DNA from: Aquibium sp. ELW1220
GTDB taxonomy: Bacteria > Pseudomonadota > Alphaproteobacteria > Rhizobiales > Rhizobiaceae
Direction of reading: 5' to 3'
DNA length: 59,169 nucleotides
Assembly (NCBI RefSeq): GCF_030398385.1
Contig: NZ_JAOAOQ010000035.1
Location: 1 to 59,169, forward strand
Under the pieces are notes generated by a model. The model saw only the letters and a list, made by a program, of their open reading frames with translations. It had not been told where the DNA came from and ran no database searches. Positions 19,051-27,372 of the stretch are shown piece after piece. The translations under genes and the position numbers were made by a program. Each line of letters starts with the position of its first letter. Positions within the stretch are counted from its first letter, which is position 1.

Positions 19051-19829
19051 GCGCGCGCCTGCGCGCGGAGACGCATGGCCAGCCCGGAGCGCCGGCGCTC
19101 CTGCTCGTCCATGCGCTCGGCACCGATGGCCGCTTCTGGGACGAAGCGGTGGCGGAACTCGCCCGCGACTTCCACTGCATCGTGCCCGACCTCCGGGCCT
19201 CCGGCCGCACGCCCAATCCCGCCGCGCCCGTCACGGCGCAGGAGCATGCCGCCGATCTGGTCGGCCTGCTGGACGACCTCGGAGTGGAACGGGCTTTCTT
19301 CGCCGGCTGTGCCATAGGCGGCATGGTGGCCGCGGTCGCCGCCGCCGCCGCGCCGGAACGCTGCGCCGGGCTGGTGATGACCAATCCGGGCGTCCGCAAC
19401 GCCGACGGCGTGAAGGACATGCTGCGGGACCGCGTCGGCCAGGTCCGCGCGCAGGGCATGGGCGTCCTGCTGCCTGGCGCGGCCGACAAGTCCTTCCATT
19501 CCATGCCTCGCGACGCGCGGTTCGACCGCTATGTCGAGCGCTACGCAGCCCAGGACCCGGAAGCCTATGCGCTGTCGGTCCTCGGCTTCCTTGACATCGA
19601 CATCCGGCCAATCCTGCCGGACGTCCGGTGTCCGGTCCTGCTCATTCCCGGCGGACAGGACGTCCTCATGCCGGCCGACAGCACCGAAGTCATCCGCAGC
19701 CTCGTCCCGCAGGCCGGGGTGGTGCGCTTCGACGACGTCGCGCACTTCATCCCCTTCCAGGCGCCGGGACGTTTCGTGGCCGAGCTTCGCCGCTTCGCCG
19801 CCGCCAGCACGCCCGGGGGCCTTTCCTAG
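19047..19829 (+). CDS. alpha/beta-hydrolase fold protein lacking the usual Ser nucleophile
   Basis: A 260-residue alpha/beta-hydrolase of the 3-oxoadipate enol-lactonase-like type. The oxyanion strand LLLVHALGTDGRFWDE, the acid in IPGGQDVLMPADS and the His in VAHFIPFQAPG are present. The nucleophile elbow reads FAGCAIGGMVA: the position normally held by Ser in GxSxG is Ala89, with a Cys just before it. It may therefore be non-hydrolytic, use the Cys in a shifted geometry, or bind rather than cleave its ligand. GTG 19047 overlaps the previous gene's stop (GTGA). Its stop overlaps that of the convergent lysR gene. Confidence 0.85.
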   Translation: MSARLRAETHGQPGAPALLLVHALGTDGRFWDEAVAELARDFHCIVPDLRASGRTPNPAAPVTAQEHAADLVGLLDDLGVERAFFAGCAIGGMVAAVAAAAAPERCAGLVMTNPGVRNADGVKDMLRDRVGQVRAQGMGVLLPGAADKSFHSMPRDARFDRYVERYAAQDPEAYALSVLGFLDIDIRPILPDVRCPVLLIPGGQDVLMPADSTEVIRSLVPQAGVVRFDDVAHFIPFQAPGRFVAELRRFAAASTPGGLS

Positions 19830-20740
19830 AGGGGCGCCAGTTCCTTCTTGAAGGTCTGGGCCAGGAAGTCGACGAAGAGCCGCAGCTTGAAGGAGGTCTG
19901 GCGGCTGGCCGGGAACACGGCATAGACGCCGTTCTCGAAATCGACGTGGCTGACCTTGTAGCCCGGCAGCAGCCGTACCAGGCGGCCGTCGGCCAGCTCG
20001 CGGTGCACCGACCAGTCCGGCAGCAGCGCGACGCCCACGTCGGCCTTGGCCAGTTCCACGAGCGCATAGCCGAAGTCGGTCTGCACGGAGCCGCGCACCG
20101 GCACCTCCTCGATCCGCTTCTCCGCGTCCATGAAGCGCCAGACCGGCGTGCCGAGGTTGATACGGTAGGTCAGGCAGTTGTGGTTGCGCAGGTCCTGTGG
20201 CGAGTAGATCGGCGGCCGGCCGCCCAGATAGGCGGGCGTGGCGACCGCCACCCGTTCGCTGCCCGTCAGCTTGCGCGCGATCAGCGACGAATCCTCGAGC
20301 TTGCCGATGCGGATGTCGACGTCGATGCTCTGGTCCATCACGGGCGCGATGCTGTTCGACAGGACAAGGTCCAGGCGGATGTCGGGGTACTGCGCCATGA
20401 ACTGGCGCAGGTGGGGCAGGATGATCAACTGCCCGACCAGCATGCGCGAGTGGACGCGCAGCACGCCTTCAGGCTTCGCCTGGAGCTGGCTGACGCTTCG
20501 GTTGGCCTCCGCCAGCTGCTGCAGGATCTGCTCCACCTGGGCATAGTAGAGCTCGCCCGCCTCCGTCAGCGCCATGTTGCGGCTGGACCGCTTCAGCAGC
20601 TGGGTTCCAAGCTGCTCCTCAAGCGAGGTGATGTGGCGCGAGACGGAGGCGGGGGAACTCCCCAGCAGCCGACCCGCACCCGAAAGCGTGCCCTGCTGCA
20701 CGGCGCCCACGAAGGAGCGCAAAGTCAGGAACCACTCCAT
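19826..20740 (-). CDS. LysR-family transcriptional regulator
   Basis: A 304-residue regulator. The N-terminal winged helix-turn-helix is TLRSFVGAVQQGTLSGAGRL with ASVSRHITSLEEQLGTQLLK (about residues 1-60), followed by a linker helix and a periplasmic-binding-like effector domain to the end. The effector domain's style (VLRVHSRMLVGQLIILPHLR ... FPASRQTSFKLRLFVDFL) places it near the CrgA/AaeR-like branch. The start at 20740 was chosen for GGGAGG located 8-13 bases upstream; an ATG at 20788 lacks such a site. It lies between two divergent groups of the catabolic island and probably controls them with the acid or its CoA ester as effector. Confidence 0.92.
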   Translation of the reverse strand: MEWFLTLRSFVGAVQQGTLSGAGRLLGSSPASVSRHITSLEEQLGTQLLKRSSRNMALTEAGELYYAQVEQILQQLAEANRSVSQLQAKPEGVLRVHSRMLVGQLIILPHLRQFMAQYPDIRLDLVLSNSIAPVMDQSIDVDIRIGKLEDSSLIARKLTGSERVAVATPAYLGGRPPIYSPQDLRNHNCLTYRINLGTPVWRFMDAEKRIEEVPVRGSVQTDFGYALVELAKADVGVALLPDWSVHRELADGRLVRLLPGYKVSHVDFENGVYAVFPASRQTSFKLRLFVDFLAQTFKKELAPL

Positions 20741-20797
20741 GCAGGCCCTCCCGAAGCCCTCCATCCACGAGTACATCCGGTACTCCATACGCGTTAT

Positions 20798-20816
20798 CTT
20801 TTCAAATTCCGAAAAG
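20798..20816. promoter_or_regulatory. LysR-type (T-N11-A) box upstream of lysR and the maoC operon
   Basis: CTTTTC, 7 bases, GAAAAG: perfect 6-base arms containing the TTC-N7-GAA form of the LysR T-N11-A motif. It sits 58 bases upstream of the lysR start (20740) and about 80 bases before the divergent maoC start (20899). This is a classical place for autoregulation plus activation of the divergent operon. Confidence 0.6.
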
Positions 20817-20898
20817 GTGGGCTTTGCCTGCTGGGCGTTCAGCCGCCCCGGGCAAAGTGGTAGTGCTCGCCCATCGGTTTCTGCGGAGGAGATGCGGG

Positions 20899-21342
20899 AT
20901 GGCGACAGGCGGCGTTGTGAGCGACCTCGACAAGGGCGACGTGCTCGGCCCCGTGGAGTACACGCTCAGTCCCTTCGTGGTCCGCGAGTACTCGCATGCA
21001 GTCGAGATGCATCATCCGTGCTTCCAGGGGCGCCAGGGCGACCTCGTGATGCCGCCGACGCTCATTCACCTCGACAAGCTGCGCCTCTATCGCCACGCGT
21101 GCCCTGGCGGCACCGGCGCCAGCGCGCGCATCCACTTCGAATACGACGCCGAGGTCTTCGAGGCGGTACGCGTCGGCGACCGGCTGAGCGTCAGGGGCGA
21201 GATCACTGACCGCTACGCCAAGAACGGGCGGGAGTACGCCGTGCTCGAGATGAAGCTCACCAACGTCGATACGGGCAGGCTCGTCATGCGGTATCTCGAC
21301 CGTGTGATCCTTGCCTACCGTTCCGCTTCCAGGGCCGCTTGA
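20899..21342 (+). CDS. MaoC-like (hot-dog fold) dehydratase, first of a pair
   Basis: This 147-residue hot-dog-fold protein resembles FAS1-type or MaoC-like (R)-specific enoyl-CoA hydratases. VVREYSHAVEMHHPCF fits the helix carrying catalytic Asp/His-type residues, and DLVMPPTLIHL the following strand. It is half the size of fused double hot-dog enzymes and is followed 15 bp later by a second hot-dog protein, so the two may form a heterodimer. The start at ATG 20899 follows a GGAGG-type site at 20886-20890. First gene of the plus-strand CoA-catabolic operon. Confidence 0.82.
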   Translation: MATGGVVSDLDKGDVLGPVEYTLSPFVVREYSHAVEMHHPCFQGRQGDLVMPPTLIHLDKLRLYRHACPGGTGASARIHFEYDAEVFEAVRVGDRLSVRGEITDRYAKNGREYAVLEMKLTNVDTGRLVMRYLDRVILAYRSASRAA

Positions 21343-21357
21343 GCGGAAGGTTTGACC

Positions 21358-21804
21358 ATGAACGCCGAGATATCGAAGCCCGGTTCGGAGTTCGCGCTGG
21401 CTCCGCGGCCGATGACGCGCGAGCGGATGCGCTGGTACGTGGACGCCCAGCCCACCATCGCGGCGGACGACGGGCGGATCCATACGCAGGAGCCGACCAT
21501 CCACGACGACGACGACTATGCCCGCAGGCAGGGACTGCCGGGGATCATCGCCGACGGGATGATCTCGACCAACTGGATCCTGGGCCTGCTGATCGACGTC
21601 TATGGCGAGGGCGTTGCCGGCCGCTGCAGGCTCCGCACCAAGTACGTCGCGCCCATCTACGAGGACCAGACCGTTATCACCCGCGCCCGCGTCGTCGACG
21701 TCGCGCCGGCCGGGGACGGGCTGCGGGCGTGCCGGCTGGACGTCTGGTGCGAGGACGACACCGGCACGAAGCTGACGGTCGGCGAAGCGACGGTCTACCT
21801 GTGA
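21358..21804 (+). CDS. MaoC-like (hot-dog fold) dehydratase, second of a pair
   Basis: A 148-residue hot-dog-fold protein. The YVDAQPTIAADDGRIHTQEP and GLPGIIADGMISTNWILGLL segments match the hydratase-type strand and central helix; RCRLRTKYVAPIYEDQTVIT is the substrate-tunnel strand. GGAAGG precedes ATG 21358. With the preceding gene it probably forms a two-subunit enoyl-CoA hydratase that hydrates the product of the acyl-CoA dehydrogenases encoded downstream. Confidence 0.82.
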   Translation: MNAEISKPGSEFALAPRPMTRERMRWYVDAQPTIAADDGRIHTQEPTIHDDDDYARRQGLPGIIADGMISTNWILGLLIDVYGEGVAGRCRLRTKYVAPIYEDQTVITRARVVDVAPAGDGLRACRLDVWCEDDTGTKLTVGEATVYL

Positions 21805-21855
21805 CGCCGGCGGCCGGCAGGGACGCATGACGGTCGTCGCGGCGCGGGAGTAACG

Positions 21856-23043
21856 ATGAGCCAGGTCCTTGAAGGTATCCGCGTCCTGGACTTCTCGCGA
21901 ATATTCGCGGGTCCGGATTCCACCCAGCTGCTCGGCGACCTCGGCGCCGACGTCGTCAAGGTCGAGAGCCCCGGCGGCGGCGACGAGTGCCGCTTCCTGG
22001 GGGTGACGGAGGCCGAACTCGAGAGGATCGGCGCGCCGAGCCCGTCCTTCCGCTCCTTCAACCGCAACAAGCGCTCGATAGTCCTCGACCTGGCGAGCGA
22101 CGCCGGCCGCGCGGCGGCCAGGCGACTGATGCTGAGCGCCGACGTGGTGGTCAACAACTTCCGGCCGGGAACGATGGAGCGGTGGGGAATCGGCTATGAC
22201 GATCTCCGCGCCGAGCACCCGCGCATGGTCTACTGCGATTTCCACGCCTACGGCCCGGTCGGACCGCTGGCGCAGGTGGGCGCCAACGACCTCGCGCTCC
22301 AGGCCCATTCCGGGCTGATGAGCATAACCGGCGAGGAGGGGGGCGCGCCCGCCCGCGCCGGCAGCGCCATCGTCGACCTCCATGCGAGCCTCGCCATCGT
22401 CAGCGGCGTGCTCGCGGCCCTGTTCCACCGTGAACGCACCGGCGAGGGGCAGCGGGTCGACACGTCCCTGCTGCTCTCCTCCGCTCACCTGATGAGCTAC
22501 TTCTACCAGGACTACTGGCTGACCGGGAACGAGCATCGCCGGATGGGCACGGCGAACCATCTCAGCGTACCCAACCAGGCGTTTCCCGCCAGTGACGGCT
22601 ACGTGGTCATCATCGCGCCGTCCGACGAGATGTGGAAGCGGCTCGTCGAGGCGCTTGATCCGGTCGCGCTCGGCGCCGAGGAGTTCCGCACGGCCTCGGA
22701 GCGCCTGCGCCTGCGCAGGGACGTGATCGAAGCGATTTCTTCCGTCACGCGGGGCATGAGCAAGCACGAGATCCAGGACCGGCTGAGCCGGGCGAAGGTC
22801 AACGTCTCGATCATGCTCGGCATCGGCGAGGCGGCCGAACATCCGCAGTTCGAGGCGGTGGGCGGCGTCTTCCGCTTCGGCGAGAACGGCGACCGCTACG
22901 TCGCCACTCCCTTCCGGCTTCATGCCACCCCGGGGCGCATGACGCGAGGCTATCCCGAACCGGGCGAACACACCGCCGAAGTCCTGGCCGAGGCCGGCTT
23001 CTCTAATGAAGAGGTCGCCGAACTGTCAGGGAAGCGGGCATGA
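21856..23043 (+). CDS. family III (CaiB/BaiF) CoA transferase
   Basis: The 395-residue enzyme is predicted to move CoA between carboxylic acids through an aspartyl-CoA intermediate. VLEGIRVLDFSRIFAGPDST and LLGDLGADVVKVESPGGGDE at the start, NNFRPGTMERWGIGYDDL and the DLALQAHSGLMSITGEEG segment around residue 150 are typical. The Asp in SAIVDLHASLAIVSGV or the preceding conserved region is the likely catalytic residue. GGAG precedes ATG 21856. Its stop overlaps the start of the CoA ligase gene (ATGA). It probably activates the imported acid by transfer from an existing CoA ester. Confidence 0.92.
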   Translation: MSQVLEGIRVLDFSRIFAGPDSTQLLGDLGADVVKVESPGGGDECRFLGVTEAELERIGAPSPSFRSFNRNKRSIVLDLASDAGRAAARRLMLSADVVVNNFRPGTMERWGIGYDDLRAEHPRMVYCDFHAYGPVGPLAQVGANDLALQAHSGLMSITGEEGGAPARAGSAIVDLHASLAIVSGVLAALFHRERTGEGQRVDTSLLLSSAHLMSYFYQDYWLTGNEHRRMGTANHLSVPNQAFPASDGYVVIIAPSDEMWKRLVEALDPVALGAEEFRTASERLRLRRDVIEAISSVTRGMSKHEIQDRLSRAKVNVSIMLGIGEAAEHPQFEAVGGVFRFGENGDRYVATPFRLHATPGRMTRGYPEPGEHTAEVLAEAGFSNEEVAELSGKRA

Positions 23044-25178
23044 GCGGGACCGGCGGACGCGTCCCGGCCGCATCCGGAGGAGCCGGGCTCGCGCGGCTCG
23101 ACGCGATGATGCGGGCGCGCAGCGTCGCGGTCGTGGGCGCGTCGTCGGACGCGGCCAAGATCGGCGGCAAGCCGGTGGCGCTGATGAAGGCGCACTTCGC
23201 GGGCAGCATCCGGCCGGTCAATCCCAACCGTCCGGAGATCCTCGGGCTTCCGTCCGTCCCGCGGATCGGCGCCATGGAGGAACCCGCCGACATGGCGATC
23301 GTCGCGGTCGGCGCCGCGCAGGCAGAGGCCGCCGTGGCGGAGTGCCTGGACGCAGGCGTCAGGTCCATCGTCCTGTTCAGCGCCGGCTTCGGCGAGGTCG
23401 ACGCGGCCGGCCTGGCCGCGCAGGAGCGGATGGCCGACCGCTGCCGTGCTTCGGGCGCCCGGCTGCTCGGTCCCAACAGCCTAGGCCTCATCAATTTCCA
23501 CACCGGGCTCTACGCCACCTTCTCGGCGGCGCTCGACAATGTCTGGCCGCGCAAGGGCAGCGTCGGCATCGCCAGCCAGAGCGGCGCGGTCGGCACCTAC
23601 ATCATGGCGCTCGCCGCCGAGGCCGGCGTCGGCTTCAGCCATTTCATCGCCACCGGCAACGAGGCAGACGTCGATGTCGCCGACTGCATAGAATGGATGG
23701 CCTGCGATCCGCAGACCAGGGTCATCGTCGCGTATATCGAGGGCTGCCGCGACGGCGGCCGCCTGAAGCGCGCGCTCGAGGCCGCCCGCCGGGCGGGCAA
23801 GCCCGTCATCGCCATCAAGCCGGGCGCCAGCGACGAAGGGCTTGCGGCCGTGAAGTCCCACACCGGTTCGCTGGCGGGTTCGAAGCAGGTCTTCGACGCG
23901 GTCCTCAAGGCCTACGGCGCGTGGCCGGCGACCGGCATGGAGGAAGCGGTCGACCTCGCGCTTGCCTGCTGCACGGGCAAGTTCCCGTCGGGCCGCGAGG
24001 CAATGATCATCACGCCCTCGGGCGGCGTCGGCATCATGATGGCCGACGCCTGCGTGGCGGCCGGGCTCGCGCTGCCAGCGCCGGACGGGAAGGTCGCCGC
24101 GCAGGTCAGGGCGCTGCTGCCGCTGGCCAGCACCGGAAACCCTCTCGACACGACGGCGCAGGTATCGAACGACTTCCGCCTCTATGGCCAGGTCATCGAC
24201 ATCGTCGCAACCGGTTCCGGCGCCCCGATCCTGTTCATCTTCATGGCCCACATGGGTAAGACGCCCGCCGTCACCGAACTCCTGAAGCCGATGCTGCGCG
24301 ACGTGGCGGCACGGTATCCCGACCGCGTCATGGCGATCGTCACCCGGGCCTCGGACGATTTCCGCGCCGAAATGACCGAGGCCGGCTTCCTCGTGTTCGA
24401 GGATCCGAACCGCGCGGTCGCGGCAGTCGGCGCGCTCGTGCATTTCGCCAGGAACTTCGCCCGTGCCGGCGTGCCGGAGGAGGTCATTCCGCCGATGCCG
24501 CCCGGGGAACTGGAGAAGGCCGCCGCCGATCCGGCCATCGCCGCTGCGCTGCTCGCCGCTCTGGGCATCCCCGGCGTGCCTCTTCGCCGGGCCGCCGATC
24601 CGGATGCCGCGGCTGCCGCGGCACGTGAGGCCGGCTATCCCGTCGCGCTGAAGATCGACTCGCCCGACATCCGGCACAAGACGGAAGCGGGCGGCGTCCA
24701 TCTGGCGATCCGCGACGAGGACGCGCTCCGCCATGCCTGGTCGCGGATGATGGCAGACGCCGCCCGGCTCGCGCCCGGCGCCCGCATCTCCGGCGCCACC
24801 GTCTCGCCGATGCTGACGGGCGGCGTCGAGACGATCATCGGCTCGCAGAACGATCCAGACCTGGGCCCGGTCGTCATGTTCGGTCTCGGCGGAACCATGG
24901 CCGAGGCCCTGAAGGACGTCGTCTTCGCGCCGGCCCCGGTCGACATGGCGAGGGCTTGCGAAATGATCGGCCAGATCCGCGGACACGAGCTCCTCGAGGG
25001 CTGGCGCGGCTCCGCGCCAGTCGATCGCGGCATGCTGGCGAGCGCGATCGTCGCCGTGTCCCGGTTCGCGGCCGCCAACCGCGAAACGGTCGAGAGCCTG
25101 GAGGTCAACCCGTTCGTCGCGTTGCCCAACGGCGGCGCAGCGGTCGACCTGCTGCTTCAGCTGCGCGGGGGAGAATGA
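23040..25178 (+). CDS. NDP-forming acyl-CoA synthetase (CoA-binding plus ATP-grasp)
   Basis: A 712-residue fused NDP-forming acyl-CoA ligase. Residues about 15-140 are a CoA-binding Rossmann domain (RSVAVVGASSDAAKIGGKPV). About 150-460 are succinyl-CoA-ligase-like domains, with the conserved phospho-histidine region AVKSHTGSLAGSKQVFDAVL. About 480-712 form an ATP-grasp domain (YPVALKIDSPDIRHKTEAGG ... VMFGLGGTMAEALKDVVFAP). It catalyses acid + CoA + ATP to acyl-CoA + ADP + Pi, reversibly. Coupled to the CoA transferase by a 4-base overlap, so two activation routes are encoded side by side. Confidence 0.92.
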   Translation: MSGTGGRVPAASGGAGLARLDAMMRARSVAVVGASSDAAKIGGKPVALMKAHFAGSIRPVNPNRPEILGLPSVPRIGAMEEPADMAIVAVGAAQAEAAVAECLDAGVRSIVLFSAGFGEVDAAGLAAQERMADRCRASGARLLGPNSLGLINFHTGLYATFSAALDNVWPRKGSVGIASQSGAVGTYIMALAAEAGVGFSHFIATGNEADVDVADCIEWMACDPQTRVIVAYIEGCRDGGRLKRALEAARRAGKPVIAIKPGASDEGLAAVKSHTGSLAGSKQVFDAVLKAYGAWPATGMEEAVDLALACCTGKFPSGREAMIITPSGGVGIMMADACVAAGLALPAPDGKVAAQVRALLPLASTGNPLDTTAQVSNDFRLYGQVIDIVATGSGAPILFIFMAHMGKTPAVTELLKPMLRDVAARYPDRVMAIVTRASDDFRAEMTEAGFLVFEDPNRAVAAVGALVHFARNFARAGVPEEVIPPMPPGELEKAAADPAIAAALLAALGIPGVPLRRAADPDAAAAAAREAGYPVALKIDSPDIRHKTEAGGVHLAIRDEDALRHAWSRMMADAARLAPGARISGATVSPMLTGGVETIIGSQNDPDLGPVVMFGLGGTMAEALKDVVFAPAPVDMARACEMIGQIRGHELLEGWRGSAPVDRGMLASAIVAVSRFAAANRETVESLEVNPFVALPNGGAAVDLLLQLRGGE

Positions 25179-25181
25179 ACC

Positions 25182-26348
25182 ATGGTCGACGTCTCCTTCA
25201 CGCCGACGCAGCGGGCCTATCGCGCCGGCGTCCGCGCCTGGCTCGCGGGGAACCTTCCGGCCGACTGGGGCGGCCCGCGTTACACGGGGCCTGACGACGA
25301 CGCCGAGAACGCCCGGTTCCAGATCGACTGGGAGCGCCGGCTCTATGCCGCCGGATACCAGGGCATCCACTGGCCGGAGGCCTATGGCGGCCAGGGCCTG
25401 AGCCTGCTGGAGCATCTCATCGCGTCGGAGGAACTCGGCCGGGTTTCGGCGCCCGAGGGCATCAATACGCTGGGCAAGGAACTGGTCGGCCCGATCGTGC
25501 TGGCGCTCGGAACCGAAGAGCAGAAGCGCCGGATCATTCCGCGCATCCTGAAGCTGGACGACATCTGGTGCCAGGGCTTCTCGGAGCCCGACGCGGGCTC
25601 CGACCTGGCCGGCCTGCGGACGAGGGCCTCGCGCGACGGCGACCGCTGGGTGATCAACGGACAGAAACTCTGGACCAGCTTCGCGCACCATGCGAACAAG
25701 TGCATCCTGCTCGCCCGCACCGATCCGGAAGCGCCGAAGCACAAGGGGCTGACGCTCTTCCTGCTCGACATGGAGACGCCGGGCGTGACCGTGCGTCCGC
25801 TGCGCCAGATCACGGGCCGCAGCGAGTTCAACGAGGTCTTCTTCGAGAATGTCCGCATCCCGCTGGATGCACACCTCGGCGCCGTCAACGAAGGCTGGAA
25901 CGCGGCGGTCGGCGTGCTCAGCTTCGAACGGGCGACGGCGCGCCTCTACCGGCAGTCCCGCTTCATGTCGGAATTCCTCCAGCTGGTCTCGAGCCTGAAG
26001 TCGCGGCCGGGCCAGGCATCCGACCCGGTGCTCAGGCAGCGCGCGGGCGCGCTCCTGGCGGAACTGCGCATGCACCGGCTCCTCAACCTCAAGGTCGTCA
26101 GCCGTGTCGTCAACGGCCGCGAAATCGGTTCCGAGGCGAGCGTGGTGAAGCTGTTCTGGAGCGAGATGCACCAGAGGATCATGGATTTCGCCTCGGATGT
26201 CTTCGCGCAGGACTTCGTCCTCGACCTGCCGGAAGCGGAACGGTTCCGGTTCCTGTACCTGCACATAAAGGCCGAGACGATCTACGCCGGAACATCGGAA
26301 ATCCAGCGCAGCATCGTCGGCGAGCGCATGCTCGGACTGGGAAGGTAG
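25182..26348 (+). CDS. acyl-CoA dehydrogenase (first)
   Basis: A 388-residue FAD-dependent dehydrogenase that would introduce a 2,3-double bond into an acyl-CoA. The N-terminal helical domain is followed by WCQGFSEPDAGSDLAGLRTR and WVINGQKLWTSFAHHANKCI (FAD/substrate strand). The C-terminal domain ends with ETIYAGTSEIQRSIVGERML, the standard C-terminal signature. Full length and intact. GGGGGAGAA precedes ATG 25182. The following gene encodes a shorter partner, an arrangement seen for heteromeric acyl-CoA dehydrogenases of sterol or cyclic-acid catabolism. Confidence 0.93.
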   Translation: MVDVSFTPTQRAYRAGVRAWLAGNLPADWGGPRYTGPDDDAENARFQIDWERRLYAAGYQGIHWPEAYGGQGLSLLEHLIASEELGRVSAPEGINTLGKELVGPIVLALGTEEQKRRIIPRILKLDDIWCQGFSEPDAGSDLAGLRTRASRDGDRWVINGQKLWTSFAHHANKCILLARTDPEAPKHKGLTLFLLDMETPGVTVRPLRQITGRSEFNEVFFENVRIPLDAHLGAVNEGWNAAVGVLSFERATARLYRQSRFMSEFLQLVSSLKSRPGQASDPVLRQRAGALLAELRMHRLLNLKVVSRVVNGREIGSEASVVKLFWSEMHQRIMDFASDVFAQDFVLDLPEAERFRFLYLHIKAETIYAGTSEIQRSIVGERMLGLGR

Positions 26349-26350
26349 CG

Positions 26351-27361
26351 ATGCACTTCGACTTCTCCTTCGAACAGTCCACGCTCGCCGACAGCACCGG
26401 GCGGTTCTTCAGGTCCATCCCGCCTTTCCTGCAGTCCGCACCTGGGTCATACGAGCCGAGGAAGGTCCTGGAAGGGCTGGCCGGACTGGGACTGTTCGGC
26501 GAAGGCTCGCCGCTCGGGTACGTCGATGCGGCGGCCGTCGCCATCGAGGCGGGCCGGTCGCTCGTCGCCGCGCCCGCGACGGAGGCGATCGCGATCGCGG
26601 TCTCCCTGTCGCGCGGCCGGGCCGAACTCGCGACGAGGCTGGCTGCAGGCGAGGTTCCCGGCGTTGCGGTAGACGGATGCCTGGTGCGCCGCGGCACGCA
26701 GGTGTCGGGCGACGCGGTCGTAACCCACGGACTGGCGGCGGACTTCCTGCTCGTGCCCGCAGGAGGGGAGGGCGGCCGCGACTGGGTGCTCCTCGACCCG
26801 TCCGTCTCGACGATGGCGCCTGCCGACACGATGGACATCACCGCAGGCGCGGCGCGGGTGAGAATCGATGGCGCGTCCGTGCCGGCCGCCGGCGGGGCCG
26901 ATGCTGCCTCGATGGACCGCGCGCTCAGGCTTCTTGCGCTGGCCGAGATCGTCGGCGCAGCCGACGCCTGTCTCGCCCGCACGGTCGCCTACGTCGCGGA
27001 GCGGAAGCAGTTCGGCAGGCCGGTCGGAAGCAACCAGGCCGTCAAGCACATGGCGGCGGACTGCGCGGTGTCGCTGGAGGCGATGAAGGCGGCCGTCGAA
27101 TACGCGGCCTGGACCCTCGACGCGGCGGGCGACGACGCCGAAGCGGCCGGGGAAGCGTCGCCCGCCCTGTGGTCCGCCGCTTCGTATGTCGGCGAACACG
27201 GGAAGCGCATCGCCGAACGCTGCGTCCAGATGCACGGCGGCATCGCCTTCACCTGGGACTACGGACTGCACGTGCCGCTGCGGCGCATCCTCTTCCGTAC
27301 GGCGACGCTCGCCGCCGTCAGGAATGGCCGGGAGGATCTGGCCGCCCATCTCATCGACTGA
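26351..27361 (+). CDS. acyl-CoA dehydrogenase (second, shorter partner)
   Basis: A 336-residue acyl-CoA dehydrogenase-like protein, shorter than the usual ~380. The C-terminal domain is well kept (ERKQFGRPVGSNQAVKHMAA and CVQMHGGIAFTWDYGLHVPL). The N-terminal and middle domains are shorter and diverged, without the usual S-E/T-x-D/N-x-G-S-D motif. It starts 3 bp after the previous dehydrogenase. It may be the second subunit of an alpha2-beta2 acyl-CoA dehydrogenase rather than an independent enzyme. Confidence 0.88.
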   Translation: MHFDFSFEQSTLADSTGRFFRSIPPFLQSAPGSYEPRKVLEGLAGLGLFGEGSPLGYVDAAAVAIEAGRSLVAAPATEAIAIAVSLSRGRAELATRLAAGEVPGVAVDGCLVRRGTQVSGDAVVTHGLAADFLLVPAGGEGGRDWVLLDPSVSTMAPADTMDITAGAARVRIDGASVPAAGGADAASMDRALRLLALAEIVGAADACLARTVAYVAERKQFGRPVGSNQAVKHMAADCAVSLEAMKAAVEYAAWTLDAAGDDAEAAGEASPALWSAASYVGEHGKRIAERCVQMHGGIAFTWDYGLHVPLRRILFRTATLAAVRNGREDLAAHLID

Positions 27362-27372
27362 CGGAGGACCCC

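Noticed and set aside
20839-22971. 710-codon antisense open frame over the MaoC pair and CoA transferase
   Set aside because: Composition is that of an antisense shadow and the plus-strand genes are clear family members with ribosome binding sites.
23481-26264. 927-codon open frame antisense to the CoA ligase and acyl-CoA dehydrogenase
   Set aside because: High-GC coding DNA leaves the opposite strand open; the peptide is rich in Arg/Asp/Gly without any domain, while the plus strand encodes two well-conserved enzymes.
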